64,000 bases of DNA from Centroberyx gerrardi (taxonomy: Eukaryota > Chordata > Actinopteri > Beryciformes > Berycidae), in NCBI RefSeq assembly GCF_048128805.1, contig NC_136012.1, positions 16,167,725 through 16,231,724 on the forward strand, given 5' to 3'. The notes under the pieces are model-generated. The model was not told the DNA's origin. It saw nothing but the letters and a program-made list of their open reading frames with translations, and searched no databases. The translations under genes and the position numbers were made by a program. Positions 55,266 to 64,000 of the stretch are shown one piece after another. How positions within the stretch are numbered: position 1 is the first letter of the stretch; each line of letters opens with the position of its first letter.

Positions 55266-58200
55266 CTGTTAGAGAGAAAGAGAGAGAGACAAGGAGGAGA
55301 AAAGAAGGTGGAGATTAATAACAGTCAGTTGGCACTCGTGTGTTAGCACCCCAAGCTCAACCACACCCTAATAACGGACAGCAGGGAAGGGGTGCAAGCT
55401 GCAGCCCTTATCAATACATTGTCAAGTCCCAAAAAAACACCACTTGAATAAACGAGCACGGATCCCTAATCCAAAGCCCATGACATACTCTGTATGTTTA
55501 CCAACCCAGAGAGAAAGAGGGTCACCCGTAATCCCCGTGGTCTTTAGCTTGACGGGAAGAATAGAGCAGGATAGATGGATGGTTGGCTATTTTATTCCAA
55601 AACAAACAGCAGCCTCGACTTGTCCATGACCGCTGTCTAGAGAAGCGTTGTCTATCTTTGGCCACACTGTCACTGACAACTTCTCTGCATGGTCATGGCC
55701 AAAACAACATCCTTTTATCTCCTATAACTCATTATGTCCTCTACACTGCAGATAACTATCAGATATACTGAAAAGCCAGTAAAAAAGGCAGTGATGCATA
55801 TTTCCCAAATAATGTAGGATATCTTTCCTAACACGTCAGCAAAAACAGATCAACAGCACATGCTACTATCGGCCTGACAGATACAAAAAGATAGCCTATC
55901 ATATACATAGTATGCAAAGATTGCTTGTCGAGTGATAAGTGGCTGGCCTAGTTTTGAAGGTGCTAAAAGCCTGGTTATGCCCAGGAAGGCAACAGCCACT
56001 GAAAGACTGAAATAACACATGGTGATAATGACTGAGAACTCTTGTGGCTTTACCCCCCCATACTCAGTCCTCAACGGGGCAAAATGTAGGTTATGGCACT
56101 GCAGGAACACATGCTGGACCTATCTGCTGTATTGCCACATGTCAAGTAACACTCATGGGAACATAAAATGCTGACCGTCGTGTTGTAAACAAAAGTTAAA
56201 GGCTGCCACTGTACAAAGTTCATGAGAACATAACATGATGACTAGAAAGAAATGCCTTCTATGCACAAGACCTCAGCAGTTCATATAGGCCTCCATTATT
56301 AGATTGATAATAAAATAGTGTACTGGGATTTCATGTAGTTTTCATATAACACAGGAAGAGTGAGAGATGAGATGTACGGACAAGGTCACTCAATCCAGTA
56401 ATTCCTGTTTTTACTTACTTTAACCCCCCCCCCCACCACCACCAACTGTATGTGTTTGCACACGTGTACCTGTGCACGTGTGTTTACCTGCCAGGTCACT
56501 CCACTTCTTATGTATATATAGCTAATCTATGTGGTGGTATGTTTACCTGGAAGGTCCTTCTCCTCTTCCTCAACCTCCTCTTTGAGATCCTGCAGTTTCC
56601 CCATGGGGTGTGTAGCGGGTACTGTTACCCCGGGGATCTGGGGCAGACAGCACGGGGGGGTCCGGGCAATGGGTGAGTTTCGACACTCCAACAGGAACTT
56701 CCTGTCGTAGATGATGCGGGTGCCTGCGTTTAAGAGAAAGAGGGAGAGTGGGGGGGGTGTTGCTTAGTGATAGCCTAGTTAGTAGCACATATCTCAGTGA
56801 GTTGTACATTTGGGGGGTTATGTTTACTTCTCCACTACTGCAGAGGGGACGTGAGCCAGGAGAGGAGGGGTGTGTGTGTGTGTGTGTCCGCTCAGCCTCA
56901 TGGTCGACAGGCCTGCTGGACACATACCAAACAAACACACCCTGTTCTCTATGCAGGGAACAGAGGGGAGGGATGAAGGCTGCCTCTGCAATCAGTTCTT
57001 GGAAATCAGAGCACATGTACACATTCTGTCTTTGGACCATGAGGCCTTGAGATTAAACCCATATGTGGCCTCCTCTGGCTGGGTTAAGGCTTTAGTATTG
57101 CCAGCTGAAGCAACGTGCCCAGGTGTGTATCCATGAGCAGCTTTCAATCAACAGTCTGACACTCAACCCAATACAATGCTCCAATTAGAGGTGACATGAT
57201 TTTACCTCCTATGCCAATTGCATACAAAACCACTCTAACTTTCCACATCAAAATTCTACTTCGCATGTCTCACTTAATGTCAGTCTGTCGCTACGAGCTC
57301 CAACTTTCAAACTTAGGCCAATGGCACATTAAAACTAAGTGTCTTGAATGGCATGTTGTGATAAGTTGAAGTTTGTCCAGGACTCGTCTGAGTCAGGGAG
57401 TGGTATGCTAATCATGTTATTCTGTACTGGAGTTTGAACCGTTCTGTACAGTATCAGTTCACCCTCCTCATAAGGAAAAACATGTTACGTAATAACTGGC
57501 TGGTGAGCGGCCCATGCTGGACAAAGGGGGAACAAAACAGAGGGGGGAGAGAGGGAGAGAGAAGGAAAATGGGGCGAGACACTCAGTCCCTTGCCTGCAC
57601 TTTTCACTACTATATCTTGCATATACCCCCGTGCACAACATGTTTCCTTTTCCTCCTCCTCCTAACTCGTACAGAATGTTCTCTACTATTCCTGAAATGC
57701 AAGGCAGAGGGCTGCGGGGATAGGACAGCCTCCAACTCCTCCACCGCTACCGAGGCCAATCACTTCGCTGTTCTGACAGCTGGAGCCGTACACCCCCTCC
57801 GAATAAGAGGTCACGGGTTAGACAGCTCTTGTTGTCATTTGACGTCAGTGTTTTTCCTGCAACGAAAAACACGACTGCATGTGCCCAGAGCCCACAATAT
57901 CACGGTGGGATATAACTTCATGACTTCAGTTGTTTCATATACCACGTGAGCCATTTTGTTCACTTTGCCAAGTCAACAGACGTACAAATGCACACAGCCA
58001 AACGTCACTGAGCAGGATCGTGGTCAGCAACAATGCATGTATCGTAATTTCTTAATGTAGGAGTTTAAAAAAAAAAAAAATAGATTCAAAAATGTATAGT
58101 GATTGATATGGTGAATATTGGGTAGTTAATTCAGATATTTACACCCTCTAAATACTTTTAATATGCATGTGTGAATTCCAAGGAGCGAGTAGCATTCTGT

Positions 58201-58646
58201 AACATCTCGCGAGAACTTGGGTATATTTGTACGTGCATGAATGCACAGATTTCAAAGATGCAAAAGTTTACTAAATCTTACATGCCTTTTTTCCCCCCAC
58301 TTTTTCTTTATTGTATAATTTATCGATTGTGGTGCTCTGCAAGCATTACATTTAACTGTTTGTATTGCACACGATTGCCTGTTGATTACACATCTACAAG
58401 TTCTACAATTAAAAGAACCCCCCAGAAAGTTGACTAAATCTACAACAACTTTAACGTTCCCTCGCGACAAAATGAACCTGAACACTGAAAAGTTGCAGTT
58501 TAAACGTTCTTACCTCCGGGCGTGGTGGAGAAAAGAGTCCCCCCGGGTGTCTGGCTGTAGCAGTCGGGCAGCTGAGACCAGTCCTTCAGGGTGAGCACCC
58601 TGGTGGGGATGGGGCAGCTTTTAACCTGATTTGTGTCGGTCGACAT
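55237..58646 (-). CDS. eif4ebp3l: eIF4E-binding protein, 4E-BP3-like, complete in three exons
   Basis: Translational repressor that binds eIF4E and competes with eIF4G until phosphorylated by mTORC1. The three exons (133, 177 and 29 nt) join in frame to 112 residues. Seen: the TPGG motifs with Thr sites matching T37/T46 (QTPGG, STTPGG), eIF4E-binding motif YDRKFLL (YxxxxL-phi), a second proline-directed block [10 protein letters not shown] (S65/T70 positions), an acidic stretch EEVEEEEKD and the C-terminal TOS motif FEMDI that docks Raptor. The start [16 protein letters not shown] and block [15 protein letters not shown] resemble human 4E-BP3, not 4E-BP1 or 2, and the RAIP motif is absent as in 4E-BP3. 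The 3l label follows zebrafish naming and is tentative; eif4ebp3 is equally possible. Confidence 0.94.
56547..56723 (-). CDS. eif4ebp3l: eif4ebp3-like exon 2 (eIF4E-binding motif)
   Basis: 177 nt, acceptor TTAAACGCAG and donor CCTTCCAG|GTAAAC, phase 1 at both ends. Encodes [34 protein letters not shown] and the acidic tail. Tyr and LL of the binding motif are intact. Confidence 0.96.
58514..58646 (-). CDS. eif4ebp3l: eif4ebp3-like exon 1
   Basis: From ATG (58646-58644) to donor CCCGGAG|GTAAGA. Encodes [32 protein letters not shown] and TLFSTTPG. Ends one base into a Gly codon, the usual first-intron position in 4E-BP genes, inside the TTPGG motif. Confidence 0.95.
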
Positions 58647-58990
58647 ACTATAGCCTTTTGGTTGCAAGCTAAGTTGTTGCAGGCAGAGTTAGAGAAGTAT
58701 ATCTTTAACTGAGACGCCTGAAGTAGCAAGCTAAATGTGCCGTTCGCTAATAAACCTTACACAAAGACAAAATATGTCAACTTTGTCTTGCAACTACCAC
58801 TTCCTAAAAGTTATCCCAACTTCAACTTGCGAACAGAGAAAGTATTTGCAAGAAGTTGGAGTTTGGAGCTCTGTGGGTTCGTCCGACAGCCAGCGAGCAA
58901 ATGCTACCATGTGCTGTGTTTCTGCCACAGCTGCAGCAGTGACTCGTGATGTTTTTGTGCAACAGCTAAGAGACACGTGGGGGCAATACT
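58647..58990 (-). promoter_or_regulatory. eif4ebp3l: eif4ebp3-like 5' UTR and promoter region
   Basis: Upstream of the ATG. A palindromic E-box CACGTG lies at 58974-58979, about 330 nt before the start codon. No TATA box or clear transcription start. Family knowledge: mammalian EIF4EBP3 is induced by TFE3 through E-boxes, so the site is of interest, but the link here is inference. Confidence 0.4.
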
Positions 58991-58999
58991 GATTTGGTG

Positions 59000-60342
59000 C
59001 GAATGTTTTTTAATGCAGGCTGGTCCGTGAGGGTGGAGTTAACAGTGAAGAGGCGAAATGAACACAAGAGAACTAATAATAATAAATTAATCATCGAATA
59101 TGATGAGAATCATGCAAATCATTCATCACTACCACTTTGCCATTTAGGCTATCGTTTTATGTAATGTGTGTATTGTATAATGCAGAAAAAGCTTACCTAA
59201 AGTCTGCCTTTGTATAGTAATAATGTATAGTAATAATAATAAGAGGGAGAGGAGGGGTGCAGGAAGAAGAGGAATACCAAACCTTTATTTATGGAGTACC
59301 TATATCTAAAGAAAGTAAGAGCTTTAAAATATAAACAAAAGCTGGGCAAAAATAATAAAAACGTGAACACTAAAAAAGAAGGAAACGCTATAGTATATAC
59401 AGAAAAATCTAAACAATTCAAACAAAATTCAGACCATGATCCAAGTAATAGTGACTCTATGTTTCAGATGAGTTAGCTAGCCTGATGTGTGGTTGCAGGC
59501 CGCTCGAAGAGAGCTTAAATGAAATGCTTAGACTAATATATTGACTGCTATATCTGCAAGTGTGCAGAACTGATAAAAAGTGAAGATGTTCTAATATTGA
59601 AATCTCACTCCAAGATCTATGTTTAATTGAAGTGTCTTGTAAGTGCTTCTCTACAACATCTGCAACCCTATGCAACCCAACATTGTTCTTTGGCTGCACA
59701 GATTAAAATGGATGGCTATGAACATCTGTCAGATATGAGATAAAAGCTGATCATTATTTTGAAACTGGAAAAACTTCTGTGAAGTAGTGTGTAGCCTGCA
59801 GTCTGCTCAGTTGTGAACAGCCCACAATAGCACTTAACCGTGTGGAGTGAAGCTCATAGTAAGATACATCCACAAATTTCATGCGTTTCATGTGGACCTT
59901 TCTGGAGTCAACATGGAGGCTGTTTGCTGGGCAGTCAGAGGTTGGAGGTTGGAAAACTGCACAAAACACAGCTTCTCTCTCCAGGGATTGTCTGGTTTAC
60001 AAAACACGCGCGCCTCATCTCCCTGCTACAGCCAGCTCACTTGACGGTACTGCCACCTACAGGCGCGTGTACCTCGGATCAGTGTGGGACCCATTTTCTA
60101 CAGTTTGTTGGGACACCATGGGGGGAGGGAAGCACTGGTGACTGGCTGCCTTGATTCCTGACAAAATCCCCATTCATGTTCCCACTGACAAACACAAAAT
60201 AATTTCTAATGGAAAAATGAACTGTATGATTAATATGAGTTGTTTTGGAATAGATAAGGCCAGGGTGCGATTTGTAAAAAAAACAACAAAAAAACAAAAA
60301 TCTTTTATGTACAAACCTAAAGTTGTGTTTGGAGACTATCTA

Positions 60343-60394
<52 letters not shown>

Positions 60395-60766
60395 GGGGGG
60401 GGGGTAGGTCAGAGATGTTTACCTAATGCCATCATGTCCAACACCCCAACATTTCATTTACTGAGACAGAAGAGCTCAAGGTGTTATTAGGAGAAAAGGA
60501 AAAAAAAAAAACATTGATGCAAAGTTTGTTGTATCTAAATACCACCAAATACGGGACAAAATGTAAATACTGAAAATGATTTTGTAAATTTTGTCTTGTC
60601 AAAAATGCTCCCCCACCCCTATGCATTGACTTCAATTATTTTGAATGTATTGAATTACTTTTACATGCTATTGCTGATATGTGTAGAATCTGTAGAATTG
60701 TTTGTCTATTATCCCTTATTTGTTTGACTTAATCCTTTAACATAGATCCTTTTTAATTTGAGTTTG

Positions 60767-60824
<58 letters not shown>

Positions 60825-63220
60825 TGTGTAGCCTACCTCCACGCTATCTGCACACCATGCCTACACAGACTTTTCTGAGTGTAATATAGCAATGTGACAG
60901 AGAATAGGGAATCGGATCAAAGAGGGAATTGGAGCGACATTTCATTTTGAGCCTTATAATCCTTTCAGCACACCATATCAGCCTATTAGGTCTCAACTGA
61001 GTTATATAACATTTATAGATGTGTGTCTTAACATCCTTTTTCTGCAAGCCTGATTTTTATGCAAGCCTGAACGTAGCTATATTGTCACTGCATCACGCAG
61101 TAATTTGGGCATAAGAATAACGCACATCAGATCCTAAATTAGACCTACTCATTTGTGATTGATCAATTGGCTGTTACGGCTCATAGTGCGTAATGGCTGT
61201 GCGTAACGATATAGTGGCTGCTTTGCCGCTGTTAGAGCCCGAATACAGTTTTATGGTCTGGCCCCAGGTGATGGCCAGGTTAGGTGTGCTATAGTCATGT
61301 GTTTGTGGACAGCAGCGATGCTAATTAATATGCCCAATACAGGAATGGCACTGCATAAGAAAAAAGCCGGTTATCTACCACAATAGTTGAGCCCATCTAT
61401 CATATCATTATGCCCAATTAGCCTGGTTGTAGCCTAAGATTTCCCACTTACCATTCTTTCAGCAAAATAGCTTTGATGATGGACCTCCGTCTTTTTTTAT
61501 TATTACACTTTTCCCTGTAGATGGATCATCGGCAGAGTGTCGCCCTTCCTTTATCCACATCTCTGCATACCTACGAGCTGTTGTCCCCACCGGCGACTAA
61601 ATTTAGCTAATGATCAGAGGTAGGGAAATCAAAAGCAGATAGGGAAATCCCCCCCACCCCCCGGCACAACGTACCCTGGATAAGGTTACAAACTGTATCC
61701 TGAAGGGTGGGAGGAGGTGTGCATATCCAACCTATATTTAGGCCAGGTGCTGGATAAAAAGTCATGAAAAGTGGATGAAAAAAGGGGAATCAGCGCGACC
61801 CTAGGGTGTTCCTCAGGCAAAAACAAAACAAAACTGTAACCTACAATGAATTTGTAAAAACAAAAAGAGGGTTTAGCAGTGTACAGGTTATTCCAGTCAA
61901 TGAAGGAAGATTTATTTTCCATTTAAATAAAATTCAGTTTACACTCACTGTAATATTCAGCCCCATAATTTCAGTTCCATTGGTTGTCTAAATTAGTCCT
62001 ACTTCACAGCCACAAGAGGGCGACATAATGACTTTCATTTGGTGGGATAGTGATATAATAATCAACAGATAAGTCTATAAATGAAATAAAACTCCATCAT
62101 AGTGTTAGTGTATTCATTTTACGGCTTAGCCCCAGCTTATATTACATTTTAACTCCCCATGTACAGAAGTGTAGTCTTACATCTGTAAAGCTCTTTTGGC
62201 ACTCCCAATGTCTCAATTAAAGACAAATGGTGATCATGACTAGTAAACTGTATCTTTCTTAAAATCACAAATGAAAACAACTTTAATAATCTACATTTAA
62301 CTGATAAACTGTTACTGCTGCAATTACGCTATAATAGCTTGTTTATCTGTTTGTTAGGGGTGAAATATAGTTTCTGGATGCTGCTGAATAGGCCTATGAA
62401 CCTTTAGGGAATTTGTTTTGTTCTTTTTATTTTACAGCGCTTTATAACTTTGCTAGGATAAGTGGTAGCCTATAGCCTACTATATAGCCTATAGGCTACA
62501 AAGATAGTTTCACCCTCACTGAATGTTAAATGGTCCACTTTATCAGTCTACAACCCTCAAAGATTGTCGTCATACATCACACAAAGGCATCGCTGTGTCT
62601 GCTGACGCTGTCTGTTTTTATAGCCTACATTTATAGCCATATATCTTCATGATTCTTAATACAGAGTTAAAGAGGTCGCATTTAAAATTACAGACCTATA
62701 ATCAAAACGTCATACACAATGGCCAGTGACAGAATCAATTGGATTACTCCAGTTTACTAACATAATGTGACTTCCTGCATATAGCCTATACCTTGGGATC
62801 CCTTAACCACCAACGTGTACAAATTAAGTTAAACATTTGTTTTCACGTGACTTTTTCCTACGAATGAGAATTCCTATGATATATTTTAGGATACCATACA
62901 AATATAACAGCAAAGTATGAGTCCCTATAGGTAAAGTACATACATACGTAACGCACATTATGGGAATATTATAGATACCACAGGAAATGAAAATACCATA
63001 AAGTACGACATCACTAACCTACATACTAGAAATATTATAGCAATTAATTATCGTGTGGGTTTTTCCAGTAATGTGCAATATTGTAATCATCACATTACTC
63101 ATCTGTTCTTCGGCAAGTTTACACAGTAGAAAGTAATGTTGCTAAAACCGGATCAGACATATAAACATAGACAAAGAGGCGTCACTTCCTGTAAAATATT
63201 TGTCATAAAGTGAACCTGAG
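59000..63220. other. Intergenic region upstream of the 4E-BP gene
   Basis: No coding exon recognised. Contains compound (GT)n(GA)n at 60344-60390, a pure GA array at 60772-60821, many TAGCCTA motifs at 62,400-62,790 with a perfect 14-bp palindrome at 62485-62498, and otherwise AT-rich unique-looking DNA. Confidence 0.5.
60772..60821. repeat. (GA)n microsatellite, 50 bp
   Basis: Pure GA array in the intergenic region upstream of the 4E-BP gene. Confidence 0.96.
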
Positions 63221-63269
63221 GCGGGGAAAGAAAAAAAACAGAACAATGAGGGAAAGCCTGCTTCGACTG

Positions 63270-63340
63270 CTCATTGGTCCAGAAATATGGAATCAGATGA
63301 CGTAGTAGTTCCGGGTTTCTAGTGCGTGAGAAAAGGTAAC
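63270..63340 (+). promoter_or_regulatory. Promoter of an unidentified + strand gene
   Basis: Contains ATTGG (inverted CCAAT, 63273-63277), a CRE-like TGACGTAG (63298-63305) and an ETS-type TTCCGG (63309-63314) within 45 bp, typical of TATA-less housekeeping promoters. Confidence 0.45.
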
Positions 63341-63402
63341 TTTCGGTCATTTTTCCTGGCAACGGAGACAACGGCTGACCGGGTTTGTTGCTGCTGCTGA
63401 AG
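63335..63402 (+). other. Probable untranslated first exon of an unidentified gene
   Basis: GC-richer stretch GGCAACGGAGACAACGGCTG followed by a CTG-rich end and a strong donor GAAG|GTAAGAAT (exon end 63402). No ATG-started frame of note in it, so it would be 5' UTR. The rest of the gene lies beyond the window. The start is a guess. Confidence 0.4.
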
Positions 63403-64000
63403 GTAAGAATGTGACAAGCCAGCCAGTTAAGCAGGGTATCACCCGCTAGCCGGTTACTGTAATCTTATTACTACCGTTATCCGTTTGTAGATGTGTGTTC
63501 GGGTTAATTTGTACGGGCAATAACGAAATGGTCTTACGTCCTCAGTAATCAACTTGCCGAGGATTGCCCAAATGATACAGGCAGTACTAGCCAACGTGTG
63601 GCTGCTTTGTCATCTTTTCTCATGCCATCCCGCTCCTGGCGTCTGCTTTTGCCAGTGTGTTAATGTATGTTTTATCGAGGTTGGAGTCGCCTCAAAGGGC
63701 ATCTTACTCTGAAAGGAGACGTTAAAAATGGCTCTTTGATTCTCTTCCATAAAATTCGTATTTTATTGGTTTGATTTTAATATGCTATTTTTATGATTTT
63801 TGGACAGGCAGGGCTAGTTTTTTTTTTTAATATGAACAAATCTCAGAACTAGTAAAAACAAACGAGCCCATAAGGAATACTTAACTTGATTGAATGGGCA
63901 CTCCCTGGTGTGTAATAGTAATTTCAGTTGGTATATTTATCTAAAATGTCTGCCTTATGTTGCCACGGAAATGATAATTGATTCGACTTAACCGCCACAA
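63403..64000 (+). other. Probable first intron of the gene starting near 63.3 kb
   Basis: No exon recognised. AT-rich after about 63,720 with a T run at 63,820. Confidence 0.35.

Noticed and set aside
57434..57949. 171-codon + strand open frame
   Set aside because: Within the 4E-BP intron, no similarity recognised, low-complexity parts, no start context or splice support.

Overview
The window is vertebrate nuclear DNA, almost certainly from a teleost and probably a percomorph-type fish. It has long split genes with GT-AG introns, dense CA/GT and CT/GA microsatellites, a tRNA-derived SINE, a TA-flanked Tc1/mariner-type MITE, a hAT-like MITE, and proteins that read as clear fish orthologues of vertebrate genes. 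Nothing bacterial or viral was seen.

Positions 1 to about 39,345 (+ strand) hold the 3' two thirds of a teneurin gene. I could place 29 standard exons and two microexons with consistent reading phase, from just after the transmembrane helix to the stop codon at 38,046 (about 2,385 residues), followed by a 3' UTR with poly(A) signals. The C-terminal TCAP peptide and other diagnostic stretches match teneurin-2 rather than teneurin-1, -3 or -4, so I call it tenm2; whether it is a 2a or 2b duplicate cannot be told here. Domain order is stalk with a furin-type RERR site, eight EGF repeats, Cys-rich and transthyretin-like region, FN plug, NHL beta-propeller, YD-repeat barrel with RHS core, Tox-GHH-like domain and TCAP. 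Exons for the cytoplasmic and membrane segments must lie upstream of position 1. Microexon B (21 nt, NKDFRHS) is the known propeller splice insert; microexon A (27 nt) is a candidate for the known EGF7-EGF8 insert.

On the minus strand and convergent with tenm2 is cystm1 (coding exons 43,919-43,616 and 42,229-42,126), a small Pro/Gly-rich protein with a cysteine-rich membrane module. A non-coding first exon and a CRE/CCAAT-bearing promoter lie near 48.0-48.4 kb. Further along, also minus, is a complete three-exon 4E-BP gene (58,646-55,237), closest to EIF4EBP3, with the eIF4E-binding motif YDRKFLL and the C-terminal TOS motif FEMDI. At 63.2-63.4 kb is a promoter-like segment followed by a likely untranslated first exon of a + strand gene that continues outside the window.

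The rest is intron and intergenic DNA. Most interesting there are a Penelope-type hammerhead-ribozyme-like core (minus, near 52,964-53,000), CT and GT microsatellites sitting inside splice-signal positions of tenm2, and several repeat-poor AT-rich stretches that look like candidate conserved non-coding elements. No wholly new gene system was found.
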